Origin: Dendrolimus kikuchii
Lineage: Eukaryota; Arthropoda; Insecta; Lepidoptera; Lasiocampidae
Assembly: GCA_019925095.2 (NCBI GenBank)
Contig: CM034411.1
Span: 2,391,001-2,455,000, forward strand
Reading direction: 5' to 3'
DNA: 64,000 bases
A program made the translations under genes and the position numbers. Positions 1 to 11,569 of the stretch are shown one piece after another; the first letter of the stretch is position 1, and each line of letters opens with the position of its first letter. A model generated the notes under the pieces. It ran no database searches, was not told the origin of the DNA, and saw only the letters and a program-made list of their open reading frames with translations.

Positions 1-69
1 TCAGTTTTTCCTTTTTTAAAATCTGAGCTAAATAAGAAAAAATATAATCAGCCAAAATCTTTAAAAATA

Positions 70-382
70 TTATCCGTGCAGGAGCGGAGAAAGAATACAA
101 TTTCCTGCGGCCGGGCGGCCTGTCGTAAGAGGCGAAAAAACAACCCACAGCCAGGTGGTAGAGCATTTGCCCGACTGGATAGCTACCACCCCTGGTCTAA
201 AGTATGTCGCCATAGCAACCTTGAGTTGTGTTCCGGCATTAGTGACCAGGTTCCACTATCGCTTAAGAGAGCAGCAGCGCATTTGTAGCAACTTTGCTGT
301 TGCAAATGTCCATAGACGATGGTAACTGCTTTCCCTCAAGTTGGCCGTCTGCCTGTTAACTGATCTCCTGCAATAAAAAAAA
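70..382 (+). repeat. SINE-like repeat A, full-length copy
   Basis: This is a complete copy of the commonest short repeat in the window, about 310 bp long. It starts at TTATCCGTGCAGGA, has a GC-rich block near CTGCGGCCGGGC, and ends at CTCCTGCAATAAAAAAAA. At least six copies start at the same 5' point, which fits a SINE better than randomly 5'-truncated LINE ends. I see no clear pol III A and B boxes, so the class is inferred. Short spurious ORFs here are not genes. Confidence 0.8.
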
Positions 383-888
383 CTCTTGAAAACATATTGT
401 ATCATTTTAACATTTTTGGGATTTTTATTAGTGTTCCACTAATTTTGTCGGTGTGTGTAGTTGTTTTCAAACCAAAATCGAAACGTAGTGCATTTTAAAC
501 CAAAACCATGTTATCAGCATTACAGTTATGTGGAAATATAAGCAGGAATAAGTTTCGTAGACTGTTCGTCGCGCCATCAGACTTGTTTACGACCCACTTT
601 CAACATCTCCGATAGTTTCTTATTACGTGACTTCTAGTATCGATAGCTTTTATTACAGTACCGACTTCCGCCTGCGATTCCTTTCAGTTTGATATATCAT
701 AAACATACAGGCTTGTCCATCGCAGGTTGCTGTGTTTCATAGATAGGTTAATCTCGTTGTGTATAGAATGTAAGCAATTGTAAAACTCATATACAGGTAA
801 TTAAAACAGTCCATTAATACGCAAGAAACTCACATCACCTCCAGGAGGAACCTACATATGATATCTATTTAGTTAGATTATCATATGT
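383..888. other. Gene-free AT-rich stretch
   Basis: I see no coding signature, RNA gene or clear repeat boundary between repeat A and the RTE fragment. It is probably intron of Shal, whose later exons lie downstream on the + strand. Confidence 0.5.
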
Positions 889-1137
889 ATATATATATAT
901 ACATACATACATAACTTCACGCCAGTTCCCTTGCGGGGTAAGCACGAACAACAGAGCGCCATTCAGGCTTATTCTTATACAACTCACTTGCTTCTTTGAC
1001 ATTCATAACTCTTGTCATGCACGCTCGTCTGTTCTTAAGGCTCCTGACATCACCTTCTGCTAGTACACGATCAATTTGATCATGGAAGGTGTGTCGTGGC
1101 CTTCCACGACTTCTGCATCCATCCACTTTTGCAGTGT
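889..1137 (-). mobile_element. RTE-type LINE 3' end, 5'-truncated
   Basis: On the - strand this encodes the last residues of a LINE reverse-transcriptase polyprotein, including CRSRGRPRHTFHDQ and ending VVRAYPARELA stop, followed directly by a (TATG)n/(TACA)n tail. A microsatellite-like 3' tail is usual for the RTE clade. The same C-terminus recurs at nine places in the window. This copy is dead by 5' truncation. Confidence 0.75.
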
Positions 1138-1149
1138 ATATTTACAAAT

Positions 1150-2350
1150 TTTATGATAGACAAAACACAAACCGGGTGAACGACGCGGTGCGACGGTAGT
1201 GTGTGGACAAGAACAAACGTGTTTTGTATTGCCGGCACATCGGCCCGTCATAAAACCGTGCCGAGTTCCAGCGGTCATTTTTTTTTTTTTTTGGCCAGGG
1301 GAAATCCGTTTGAGGACTAAGCCGCGACAGGCACAGAAGCCTAGGGGGATGTTCGCGACCCGTGTGAGTGTGGGATTCGCCAGATCGGGGGTGGCACTAG
1401 CGTGCCCGGTCAGAACCGGTGCCACGCTATTGCCACTCCCCAGTTAGGGATACCCACTAAAACCCCTGGGTGTTCCGTCCTGCGCCTTATGCCAGGGCTA
1501 CGGGAAATGGGCTACCCGACTCCGCAATGCCCTGGCAGGCGTGGGCCCCCCTCACTGGGCCTCTTCCTATGCCAGGGGACGTATCCCCCGGCTACTACTG
1601 TGTCTGAGTTCCAGCGGTCACGCCGAACTACCCGAAACATCGGCGGTCGGGATGATGGTTCTCGGGTAATAGGCGTGCGGTGGACACATGGCCATAGTAA
1701 ATGTATGTATTGCTAAATCACGTTGTGGGCTGCTTGCCTTCCCCGGAATGCCGCCAGTGCCGCTAGTCGAGTGCGCGGCATGGGCGCCGCAGCGTTTCGA
1801 ACTCGAGACACAAGTAGGAGCGATCGACTCGCTCTGCAGTCTGGTGAAAGCCAAGCTGCATAGCAGCGATACCTGGGGGGCTGCGGTTACTTTTTGTGAG
1901 ACGGTAATGTCTCTCAAAGAGGCCGCCGAACGAGATAGGGAGGGGAGTATTATTGCGCGTGCTAATGCGACTCCACGAGGACGCCGGCAGTTGGCTGGCA
2001 TCCGGAGACGCAGGTATGCGCATGACTTCCCACCCTGAATAATACCGCTTCGGGGGGCCTTTAGCTATCAAGGGAGCAAAGGATTCATCACCCTCGCTGA
2101 CGAAGTGGATGTGTTCTGATTCCCGGGGCACTTTTTGCGCTGGATCGGACTGGGCGTAACTACGTTCTAAGTCTCAGCCTTTCCTACATAAAAAGCGCGG
2201 GGCACATGGGAGGAGGGTGGTTTTAGTGGGTAGTGGTTGTTGCCCGTGCAACTTCTCGGAGTCTCCACACAAGCCGGTTGATTACTGTTTAGATTGCCCC
2301 TTATTAAAGGGTAAAGCCTCCATGACCCGGTATTGTGCGTAAATAGCATT
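1150..2350 (+). mobile_element. R1-clade-like LINE with large internal deletion
   Basis: A GC-rich leader (about 1150-1680, with a T-run near 1270) runs directly into a reading frame at 1688-2038. That frame resembles the C-terminal end of R1-type ORF2: VECAAWAPQRFELE, then WGAAVTFCETVMSLKEAA, then an Arg-rich end and stop at 2038. A 3' UTR follows (2039 to about 2350) that is shared with a second copy at 53789-54126. ORF1, endonuclease and reverse transcriptase are missing. The R1-clade call rests on remembered family motifs. Whether the leader belongs to the same element is an inference. Confidence 0.55.
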
Positions 2351-2760
2351 CGCTAAATCGGCGCCGTCATCTCGTTCTCGGCGACGGTCCGGCGACGGCG
2401 GCGGTGGACAAACGGCCTAAGCCCTCAGGTCCGTATGTATAGAGCAGACCTAATGTCAAAGTCCGACAAGAAATGTCTTGTCGGGTTTCCTAACATCTAT
2501 GAAACAATCTTAACTGCGTAGGAGTCGTTTATTAAGCCGATTGGTTAATCAAAATCAACGAATCGTAACATAAAATAATCGACGCAGTGATTAGCAAGCC
2601 AAACACAGACGACGCCTTTGAAGTGCTAAAATACGCAAATTCAATTTGGTATAAATTTAAAACTCGACGCGCATTTTTGGTCGGCCGACTGACTTGCGAC
2701 GAACGTAAACTCTATTGTGTATAAAAAAAGAATAAAGCCTGAGATAAATAAATGATTATG
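2351..2760. other. Unassigned stretch with a short hairpin
   Basis: The GC-rich start (about 2360-2430) gives way to AT-rich sequence. A short hairpin, CCGACAAGA and TCTTGTCGG around a 4-base loop, lies near 2462-2484. I see no gene. Confidence 0.4.
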
Positions 2761-2763
2761 ATG

Positions 2764-2915
2764 AATAAATATTTTTTTAGCTAGACGTGTTGCTGGGGAG
2801 TTCCTTGCCGCTTCTTCTCCTTTAAATAGCGATAACACGTTTCGAAGCGGTGTACTCCAGCTTCCAGTGTCCTCTAGTGAAACTTATTTTGAATAAAAAC
2901 TTTTGAAATTGAATT
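2764..2915 (-). repeat. Repeat B (GAAGAAGCGGCAAG family), reverse copy
   Basis: Reverse-oriented copy of a short dispersed repeat. In forward orientation it has an AAAAGTTTTTATTCAAAATA start, a GCTTCGCAACGTGTTAT core and a GAAGAAGCGGCAAGAA end. Other copies are at 7185, 8600, 9500, 17703, 34777 and 63000. Confidence 0.65.
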
Positions 2916-2938
2916 TTAATATACACTTTTAGCGATGG

Positions 2939-3047
2939 CAAGTGAGGTGTGTAAGAATAAGCCTAAATGGCACTCTGTTGTTCGTGCCTACCCCGCAAGG
3001 GAACTGGCGTGAAGTTACGTATGTATGTACGTATGTACTTTTAGCGA
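2939..3047 (+). mobile_element. RTE-type LINE 3' terminal fragment
   Basis: Only the last ~30 codons (from GAGGTGTGTAAGAATAAGCC), the stop and the TATG-type tail remain. Confidence 0.7.
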
Positions 3048-3127
3048 TAAGGCCGTCTTGTATTTTACCAAGTAACTATTGTTTTGTTGTGTATGTTTGT
3101 AATTGTTGTTTTAGTGAACAATAAAGC

Positions 3128-3384
3128 AATAGCCAGGTTTGCCAGGTGGTAGGGTATTTATTTGCCCGACTGGATGGCTACCACCTCTGGTCTAGAGTAT
3201 GTCGCCATAACAACTTTGAGTTGTGTTCCGGCATTGGTGATCAGGTTCCAGTCCTTAAGAGAGCAACAACGCATTTGTAGCGCCTTTGGTGTTGCAGTTG
3301 CCCATAGGCGATAGTAACCGCTTTCCATTACGTGGGCCGTCTGCCTGTCTGTTGAACTCCTGCAATAATTTAAAAAAAAAAAAA
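3128..3384 (+). repeat. SINE-like repeat A, 5'-truncated
   Basis: Begins inside the family at the CCAGGTGGTAGGG block and ends at CTCCTGCAATAA followed by an A-run. It carries a small insertion (TATT duplication) in the GGCATTTGCCC region. Confidence 0.7.
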
Positions 3385-3810
3385 GCCAATTGTTCGCTCT
3401 CAGACAATCATCCAGATCTTGCACTCATGCACGTCTAGTCTAGATGTTCGGAATGTAAACATAACGAGCGAGCATCATGCAGTAACACGTAAACATTCGT
3501 ACCATGCGGTTCGCGGTGCAACTAGCTACGATACATACTTCTATTTTGGACTCATTCGCTTTTAATTTATGTACAGTCGAGTTCTTGACTCGTGGCAGCT
3601 ATGTGCTACTATATTTTACCTTAAGCCGAAATTAGAGCGATCGTTTCTGTCTTTCAATCTGAAATAAAGAAAGAAAGACATATTTTATTATTTTATGTAT
3701 TTAAGGCTTGGCAACTAGGCCTTTAAGCCAGGCGCAGTTGTATTGTAGGCTACAATCCACACCATTCAACGGAGTTCTTGTGAAAACTCGAAAGGCCATA
3801 TTTGGCTATA
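3385..3810. other. Gene-free stretch
   Basis: No gene or repeat boundary recognised. It contains a short AAAGAAAGAAAGA run near 3665. Confidence 0.4.
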
Positions 3811-4058
3811 TACATACATACATACATAGCTTCAAGCCAGTTCCCTTGCGGGGTAGGCACGAACAACAGAGCGCCATTTAGGCTTATTCTTACACCCCTC
3901 ACTTGCTTCTTTGACATTCATAACTCTTATCATGCACGCTGGTCTGTTCTTAAGGCTCCTGACATCACCTTCTGCTAGTACACGATCAATTTGATCATGG
4001 AAGGTGTGTCGTGGCCTTCCACGACTTCTCCATCCATCCACTTTATCCATCCATTTGG
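3811..4058 (-). mobile_element. RTE-type LINE 3' end, 5'-truncated
   Basis: Same C-terminal reading frame as the copy at 889-1137, ending VVRAYPARELA on the - strand, with a TATG-type tail at the left edge. It is truncated at nearly the same 5' place. Confidence 0.75.
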
Positions 4059-4199
4059 CTATATAGTTCACATTTCTCGCAAAAACACATAATTACTACT
4101 CAAAAACTATCAATATCCTAGAACTATTGTTAATTTTAGAGTAATTTTACACATTTTTAGAAAATAAAACTGCACAACACAACGTCTCCTTTCAGTTCC

Positions 4200-4412
4200 C
4201 GCCAAAAACTCCCAAGACATATTTTATTTATTTATTTAGGACAAAAACAATACAGAGTATTTTCAAACAGTACAATAATAGAAACAGAATAAGTCCTAAA
4301 ATTGGACCCAGTCTCGGCATATGCTGACCAATTAAGACCAGCTTCCTGCTGGGACCAGCAAGTGAAATCCCGAAGGACAATACAACCAAATAAATAATAA
4401 TAATGCAGTTAA
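4200..4412 (-). repeat. Unassigned LINE-tail-like repeat
   Basis: The + strand begins TTTATTTATTTATTTAGGAC and ends in an AATAATAATAATG run, which looks like the reverse of a retroposon 3' UTR. No family assigned. Confidence 0.3.
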
Positions 4413-4429
4413 ATAATAATAAAACTATA

Positions 4430-5052
4430 ACTACCCGCAGGGGGCTTTGTGGCGAAGCCTTAGGTGAGTAGCGACACCTCGTACCTGAGTCCGGGGGCCA
4501 AGACAAGGCCCCCGCCTCCTCGCTTGCCTTAGCCAGCCGGCACGGAGTGGAGATCGCTAAAGCTAAGACTCAGGCTCCAAGGGTGGAAGTGATAAATGGC
4601 CTAACGTCGGAAGTAGCTTCGGTGAACCTGCAGCCCACCTCTCGACACCCCTTAGCCACTGACACCCATGTTGCCCCTGTCTTTATGGCATTTTTGGGGG
4701 ACATACAGGGAGTGGCGAGTCACCATCTGTCCATTTTTCCATGTTCAGGGAACATTGCGACGGGCAGACGCCATAGTCCCCATATTCCCAGACCGTTAGT
4801 ACCATTAGCAGTTCACCACAATAGTCCGGTACTTTTTGTCCTCATATCCCACAATAGTCCTACACTGGCCGGGGCTTGTCTTTGGGTGCATTACTATATG
4901 GTGTGGACAGGGATAATCGCCGGTCAGTGTCACGCCACATTTACATTAAATTTGTCAAGGGGCCTCTACGTGTTGACCTTTACATTGCCCCACGCAAGCC
5001 CCCCAAAAGTCCGGGCCATTTTTATGGCCCGTAGTCTTGAAAGACATACAGT
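4430..5052 (-). repeat. Repeat C, ~620 bp, copy 1
   Basis: About 620 bp shared with 56507-57055. The left edge, GCAGGGGGCTTTGTGGCGAA, abuts an ATT/AAT-type microsatellite in both copies, so that edge is probably the 3' end of an element lying on the - strand. A third, shorter and inverted piece is at 55662-55737. A 169-codon open frame on the + strand (4547-5056) also exists in part in the other copy but shows no domain I know; I treat it as fortuitous. Confidence 0.6.
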
Positions 5053-5114
5053 ATAATAATAAAAAAATATATATATATGAACTTAAAAATAAACAACATA
5101 AAAACTAAAACTAA

Positions 5115-5920
5115 ATACATACATACATACATACATAACTTCACGCTAGTTCCCTTGCGGGGTAGGCACGAACAACAGAGTGCCATTTAGGCTTATTCTT
5201 ACACACCTCACTTGCCTCTTTGACATTCATAACTCTTGTCATGCAAGCTCGTCTGTTCTTAAGGCTCCTGACATCACCCTCCGCTAATACACGATCAATT
5301 TAATCATGGAAGGTGTGTCGTGGCCTTCCACGACTTCTGCATCCATCCACTTTTGCATTGTATATCTGTTTAGTCATTCTTTCATCATGCATTCTTTCCA
5401 CATGCCCGAACCACCGGAGCATTCCTTTCCTTACCTTCACCCCGACACTCTCTTTCAGACCAACTCTCTTTCTTACTTCGGTATTACGAACGCGGTCCGC
5501 GAGCGTCACTCCGCAGATTTTGCGCAGTGCTCGCATCTCGACCGCGTTTACTCTACTTTCATGCTCTTTCTTCCATACCCAACTCTCGCTTCCATACGCG
5601 AGCGTAGGTACCAGCACCGCGTTGTGTACGGCGAGCTGGGCCTTCTGGCTGAGGTTCTTAGCGCCTAGAAGTTTACCTAACGCTCCATTTAAACTATTCC
5701 CCAAATTCACTCTTCTTTCTATATCAGCGGTGTACCTTCCATCCCTGCTAAAAGCACATCCAAGATATACAAACTCATTCACTTGCTCCAGCATAACATC
5801 ATCGACCATTATCCTTGCATTCGTTCTGGTTTCTTCTCTTTCAAACACCATAACCTTTGTTTTCTTCGCATTCAAATGTAAGCCTCTCGCCTGACAGTCA
5901 TCTTTCATCATTGAAAACGC
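5115..5920 (-). mobile_element. RTE-type LINE, longest fragment: RT C-terminal part
   Basis: About 800 bp of one LINE on the - strand. It covers the end of the reverse transcriptase and the C-terminal linker: LNAKKTKVMVF, then VYLGCAFSRDG, LVPTLAYGSESWV, MLRWFGHVERM and RGRPRHTFHD. The 203-codon open frame (5911-5300) stops at an in-frame TAA where other copies read CAA or GAT-CAA, so the final ~50 codons are cut off. The catalytic FADD-box part of the RT lies upstream and is missing. The tail is TATG-type. It abuts another element remnant at 5921. Confidence 0.8.
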
Positions 5921-6150
5921 CTAAAAATAAGTTAATGCTCCCAAACCACTGTCATTTACCGGGAGCGTTCCCAGAAGGCTGGCGGCGTTACCACGTTGTA
6001 TAGCAACGCTTAATCTTTGAGCAAAATAGACGCTAGCCTTCCGGTCGCGTGTGGCGTCTACCAGACGTTTGGCGACGTCACAGTAGACCTTTAGGGCGTC
6101 AGGACCCCACGGACCCAAAGTTTCCACCCCAAATGTCGCGAATGTCCGCC
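5921..6150 (-). pseudogene. Transposon-derived ORF remnant (AIQRGNAAS motif)
   Basis: A 68-codon - strand frame starts METLGPWGPDALKVYCDV and contains VDATRDRKASVYFAQRLSVA and AIQRGNAASLLGTLP. I know this block from the C-termini of repeat-derived proteins in insects and other invertebrates, where it usually ends a reverse-transcriptase ORF. The class is an inference. It is only a fragment and is directly abutted by the RTE piece at 5115-5920. Confidence 0.5.
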
Positions 6151-6361
6151 GACAAAATAATTACAAATAAAACTACAAAACAGTGATGATGTACAAAGGC
6201 GAGTTTAACCCTAAAAAAAGTTTTCTTCCAGCAAACCTGACAAACAGACAAGAAATCTAAAAAAAATGAAATCGTGTTCTCCATCGTTTATTTAGTCTAT
6301 TCCATTTGTTTTTTAAATAGCTTCAATGTACAGACACGGCGTGTTTAGAATTTTATAATAT

Positions 6362-6556
6362 TACTAGCTTCTGCCGGCGACTTCGTCCGCGTGGAATGTT
6401 TTTTTTTAACTATTCCACGAGAACTCTTTAATTTTTCGGGATCAAAAGTAACCTATATATTGACCAGGGATATAAGCTACCACCATACAAAATTTTATTT
6501 AAATCGGTCCAGTCGTTTCGGAGATTAGCCCGTACAAACAGAGAAACAGGGAAACA
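6362..6556 (+). repeat. Repeat D (ACTAGCT family), copy 1
   Basis: Starts TACTAGCTTCTGCCGGCGAC, then CTTCGTCCGCGTGGAA, and runs through AAATCGGTCCAGTCGTTTCG. This start marks a very abundant lepidopteran repeat superfamily. I do not assign it to SINE or Helitron-like classes. Confidence 0.65.
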
Positions 6557-6671
6557 AAAAATTTGAAAAAAATATCTAAATTAGTTCTATTGCACTTCTT
6601 ACATCCCCCTGACTGGGTTTTTAGCATTTTTTTCATTGTACAGAAATTCGACCTCTACAGTTTTATTATAT

Positions 6672-7178
6672 TGTTACAACTCAGGTCCCGACAAAAAGAA
6701 AATCCACCTGCATATCTGAAACAAAACAAATTAATTACCTGCCGGCATTTAAACTAATTGTAACTCTTTTATGACCGTCTTCTTTTGTTTACTTTGAGTT
6801 TAAAACTTGTGATTAGAAACCAGCCTATTGTTTTATTGTACTCTTTTATGGCAGTTTGCGGTCAAGTCATTAGCCAAGTGTGGCGGATTAAGTCGAATTA
6901 GATACGGGGACATTGCATTTGTGCAGTATAAAACGATGACCTGATGGAGGGGGAGGCAGTCCAGCGAGAACCACGAGCGAAGCGAGACGTGTGTATTACA
7001 ATCGGGAATATAATAAGTGACGGACTTTGCGCGTTTTATTGAATTACGACCTTCTGCATTACGTTTGGACTTGTTGGTTCGGTTATATTTGTTGTATGTG
7101 TTATACGTGTTTGTATAGTTCTAATAAACTCTATAGTCATTCTAACGGCATTTTAATTCTCGTCCCGCACTCGTAACA
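6672..7178 (+). mobile_element. Solo LTR, 507 bp, with ATAT target duplication
   Basis: Begins TGTTACAACTCAGGTCCCGA and ends CTCGTAACA, so the termini are TG and CA. It is flanked on both sides by ATAT (6668-6671 and 7179-7182). A polyadenylation-like CTAATAAACTC lies near 7122, setting the + orientation. It is the same family as the LTR at 19857-20400. No gag or pol lies beside it, so it is a solo LTR left by recombination. Confidence 0.75.
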
Positions 7179-7184
7179 ATATGT

Positions 7185-7345
7185 ATAGAAGAAATAGACA
7201 TAAGTTTCACTGGAGAACACTTTGAAGGTCACATATGTAAGTCGAAATTTAAATCTACTTTCTATTCTATGTACAACGCTTCGCAACGTGTTATCTCTGT
7301 TTAAAGGAGAAGAAGCGGCAAAACCTCCCCGACAACACAAGGATA
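7185..7345 (+). repeat. Repeat B copy
   Basis: Contains TTTCACTGGAGAACACTTTG, CGCTTCGCAACGTGTTATC and GAAGAAGCGGCAAAA. It lies directly after the solo LTR. Confidence 0.6.
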
Positions 7346-8599
7346 ATGATTCAATAAAACATTAATGTTTACACACGGCATGAATTCACGGACGCGTCCG
7401 CTCGAGTATAATAATAATTAACTTTATTTCTTGACGGCTCTCGTGGTTCTCACGGCCCTGTGCGCGGCATTAAAATTTCATCGCTCTGTGTCTAGAGTTC
7501 AGTGTGTTTTCTTAATTTGAAATTCACGGGAGGAAAAATAGGCCTACACCGCTGGGTTTACTCTCGAATATAAATGGGTACTGGAAAATTCATGTGATTG
7601 AATTTTATATGTTAGTGAATTCATTACATCCGATGTTAAAAAATGTATTGAGAATTTTGTTTCTTTGTATCAGATTTATTCATAGCAATATATAAATTTG
7701 AAATTGATTTTGTTTCGATGTTTGTCGGTTTCTTTATCGCTTTAGTAACCATTATTATTTTTCATTTATTTCGCGATTTCATTACAACACTGTGTAACTG
7801 CATATGTAATACAACTTTCTGCCAATTCTGACAAACATACTGACGGTCAGACATAACGATTGTACGTATAAAAGATTTGCCAAAATGACTAAGGAATCCT
7901 AACTAAGATTCACCAATGAGTGTTATAGAATACATTCTTAATGTCTGCTACAAATGTTCGAAGCAGCACGAAATTTTGTATACCTGCTTCTGGTTGGAAA
8001 TAAATGTAATACATGTGTATTGGCGTTTTTGAAAGTTCTTCTCGTAATGTGATTTGATTAAAAAGGTGTTTAAAGTTTGCTCAGTCTATTAACTATTTTT
8101 ATCTATGCAGGCGACGCCGCGAGCATACGTAGTATAAAAACCGAACCCAATAATATAACGAAGAATTTCTCTAACAAACAAACATTTCCTTAATAAATCC
8201 CCATGTAACTAGGTACAGCTGCAACATACATAACACTATATCGTAGAAATTTAAGAGAGAACTACATTACCGATGCACAAGTCTTCTCCTACATCTTACG
8301 CGTAGAAAGTTAGTGCGCATATCATACCCACGCGCGTTGATTACGTGCGTTGCGCATGTTACACTGGTTGTAGGAAATACTTCTCATCGTCAACTAAATT
8401 TAACAATTGACACATTTACAGGCTGGCATACGCCTCCACCATCCGACTAAAATCTGAGATAGCTAGACCGGCGTTGCGTATGTAGAGTCGCATTGCATGA
8501 CGTGACTGTGTAGTAGTAGCTCTAAGCAACTAACCACTGTATAAAATGTATGGCTTCTGACGTGTCCAGATCGGCGTAAGTGGCCTACGTGTGCCTGTA
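7346..8599. other. Gene-free AT-rich stretch
   Basis: I see no exon, RNA gene or repeat boundary. Probably Shal intron. Confidence 0.45.
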
Positions 8600-8782
8600 G
8601 TTCTAACTTTATCAAATTCAAATTCAAAAGTTTTAATTCAAAATACGTTCCACTGGAGAACACTTTTTGAAGGTCATACATATAGGGTAAAATTTAATTT
8701 TACTTCCTAGTCTATGTACACTGCTTCGCAACGTGTTATTGCTGAGAAGAAGCGGCAAGAAACTCCCCAGCAACATGTCTAA
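8600..8782 (+). repeat. Repeat B copy
   Basis: Near full-length: CAAAAGTTTTAATTCAAAAT, then ACTGCTTCGCAACGTGTTAT, then GAAGAAGCGGCAAGAAACTC. Confidence 0.65.
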
Positions 8783-9495
8783 ACCTGTCTGTCTATGCAG
8801 ATCAGCTTGCGCAGATTTACCGTTGCTGCGTATACAAAATCGTTGCAGATTTTCATGTTTGCGCACGTCCTTGATGTTAATTCTAACAATTTGCATAAAC
8901 GAGACGCAACAATTTAACGTTACGTAACAGAGATATTTAAAATCAAAATTGTACAGTTTCTTATCCAAATTATAACCCGTATATTCCCAACCATACTTCA
9001 CTCCGACGAGGTCGCGCCCTTCCTAATAACAAAGGAAATAAAGCTTAATTTCACGAGCAATAAAATTCACAATCACATGAATAATTGAATTATATCTGCA
9101 AGTCTGAGACAAGACTTTCCTGTATATTTTCTTATGGAAGCTTCCTCGAGTTTTCTTCGAAGAATTTTAATATGCTTGTGAGTACGTGCCGCACGTGCTA
9201 GTGTTTTGGAGTTTGATCTATGTATGTATGTTTGTATGTTGTATATTACGGCGAGTGATGGTGGAACAAACTAGTTGGTTTCAGAACTTTTAGGAGGTAG
9301 AAAATTCTGGAAAGAAAAGACAAGGACATATACATGTTAGGAAAGGATAGACGATGAACGAAATTTCTAGGTTAGAACGTTCGGAAAGGAAAAGACAGAG
9401 ATAGATAGATATGTAGAAAGAGATAGCAAATAAAAGAATAACGAAAATAAGATCGAAATTATGGGTTCCAGAAGATTCTTCCGGTATATAAGCAG
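8783..9495. other. Gene-free stretch
   Basis: No recognisable feature, apart from a short TATGTATGTATG run near 9222 and a GATAGATAGAT run near 9400. Confidence 0.4.
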
Positions 9496-9499
9496 CGTA

Positions 9500-9590
9500 A
9501 GGCGCGCCTACCGGGCAGTATTGCTGGGAAGTTTCTTTCGCCGTTTCTTCTCTCCCAGCCATAACACGTTGCGAAACGGCAGTAAGATAG
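9500..9590 (-). repeat. Repeat B fragment
   Basis: The reverse of the family's 3' half is recognisable: GCTGGGAAGTTTCTTTCGCC and CATAACACGTTGCGAAACGG. Confidence 0.5.
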
Positions 9591-10164
9591 CGTAGGCCGC
9601 CGCGAACCACCGATCCCGGCCCATCGGAATCCTTCCCCTCGGGCTTTATATTACCCGTCGCCCGTTCTCAATTAGTGCTTTGTGTCGCCCTATGGTGGGC
9701 ATCATTAAATTCATCCCCCTCTAATGGCAACAGTCCAGCCGAGGTAAAACTCCTTAGGGAGCTCCCTCGAGCAAGTTGCCCCCCCGGACTCGAGCGACCA
9801 AAAACCCCGGTAAAGTTGTAAGGTCTTTGGACCAACAACATAAAGTCAAGTTGAGTTCAGTTCAAGACAGCGAAGCGACAAGTGCGATACAGAAGAGTTG
9901 GAAGAGAAGTTTAGTAGAAGACGGTGACGAGTAAAGTGGTAAATTTAGTGACAAGTTTAGTGGACAGTTAAGTGAAGTGAGTGTAGCATAGTTCGAGAGA
10001 CGAACCAGAAGCGAGCTACTCTCGGTTATATCGGAGGTGAGCACTGCAGTAGCAGGAGGTGGTCTACGCAATATCGGCGACGGTATTCTGAGTGAGACAC
10101 CTTATCGTCGGGACAGTGTATCGTTAGTCGTGCGTACAGGGGAAACCCTGCGGAGACAACCTTG
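9591..10164 (+). other. Unassigned GC-richer block, retroelement-leader-like
   Basis: This block differs in composition from its surroundings (CCTCCCTCGAGCAAG, GTTGCCCCCCCGGACTC). A purine-rich AAGTTTAGTAGAAGACGG / GTGACAAGTTTAGTGG stretch follows, like an LTR-element leader or LINE 5' UTR. No reading frame or paired repeat was found to name it. Confidence 0.25.
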
Positions 10165-10475
10165 TTATCCGTGCAGGAACGGAGAAAGAATACAAGTTCC
10201 TGCGGCCGGGCGGTCTGTCGTAAGAGGCGACTTAACAACCCACAGCAAGGTGGTAGGGCACTTGCCCGACTGGATGGCTACCACCCCTGGTCTAAAGTAT
10301 GTCGCCATAACAACCTTGAGTTGTGTTCCGGCATTAGTGACCAGGTTCCAGTCTCCCTTAAGAGAGCAGCAGCGCATTTGTAGCAACTTTGCTGTTGCAA
10401 ATGTCCATAGGCGATGGTAACCGCTTTCCATCAAGTGGTCCGTCTGTCTGCTGAACTCCTGCAATAAAAAAAAAA
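10165..10475 (+). repeat. SINE-like repeat A, full length
   Basis: Complete from TTATCCGTGCAGGAACGGAG to CTCCTGCAATAA plus an A-run, and close to the consensus of the other copies. Confidence 0.8.
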
Positions 10476-10851
10476 TCTGGTGTGCTAGAATAGAAAAGTA
10501 TGGAAGATAAAGACATATAGTGCCAACCCCAAACAGTTGGGATAAGATCAGAGAAAAAAATAGTTTACAATCAAACGGAACTAGACCAAAAACATAATAA
10601 AAAATTACATTCAAAACATCATTAGAGTTTATGATATAAAAAAATTCTTCCAGCATGACCAGTAAAGGATGTTTTTGTTATAGATTAGGAAATCTATACG
10701 TCAGGCAAAGTAAAGACACATGCACAACGAAGTGAAGTTACACTATCTATATAAAAGTATATGGTGATTATAAGATAATGAAAATGAAGGCTTAAATTTG
10801 GCCATATTGTAAACACTGGTTTATAAGAAAGAAATAATAGTACATTATGGT

Positions 10852-10969
10852 ACTAGTGTGTAACATTGGTGATTACCACCGAGGCGCCATTGAGACTCGA
10901 GCCGTAGGCGAGGGTCTTAAGAGAGCCGAGGACGGTAATCATCAATACACACGTGTATCATACGACGTT
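10852..10969. repeat. Imperfect palindrome, MITE-like
   Basis: The arms GGTGATTACC (near 10869) and GGTAATCATC (near 10932) form an imperfect hairpin around a GC-rich loop with GAGACTCGAGCC. Probably part of a small DNA-transposon derivative. Confidence 0.4.
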
Positions 10970-11333
10970 TTTCAACACACTTGTGAATAAAATAACAACA
11001 AAAACTCATTTTATTTAGTAGATAAAAAAAAGTTATATATGAGTGAAAGTTTTATTTATTAAACACGTACGAGTTAAAATTATGTATTTAAATAAGAAGT
11101 TGCATGAAATGAGCAAGCAATAGGAACTTTAATTTATTTGTTCTATAGAACACGATCTTTTTTTTTGAATAAAAACTTTTTTAAGAACAAAGCAACTCAA
11201 CCAATAAAATTAAAAAAAAATCTATAACTCACTAGTGAGTTATAATGTTTTTTACTCACAGTTTGATAATGGGTGTCATTCTGTGCCTAATTGCGGTGAC
11301 CATAGAGCCACTTTATGAGCAAGTGTGTTGAAA
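10970..11333. mobile_element. MITE-like element with 16-bp inverted ends
   Basis: The left end TTTTTCAACACACTTG (about 10970) is matched by CAAGTGTGTTGAAAAA at the right end (about 11318-11333). The interior is AT-rich and non-coding. No clear target duplication seen. Confidence 0.45.
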
Positions 11334-11569
11334 AATACATTATATTAAACACCTTGCGAAACCTTAGGAAAACACGTCTACTATGTGTCCCAGCACACAT
11401 TTCGATTTTTCGCAGGTTTACTATGATATATACTATAAATTATGATTTGGTTAGGTTAGGGACATTTTAATTAATGCATTTTTTGTTTAAACATATTTTA
11501 TTTTATCAAATAAAAAAACTGAATTCGATCCGGAACAAATAAAAATTAAATTTTGATGAAGTTTTTAGT

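Noticed and set aside
4547..5056. 169-codon open frame on the + strand
   Set aside because: It lies inside repeat C, is only partly conserved in the second copy (shifted frames there), has no domain I know, and opposes the inferred orientation of the element.
5306..5894. 120- and 193-codon + strand frames
   Set aside because: They are antisense shadows of the LINE reverse-transcriptase C-terminus at 5115-5920.
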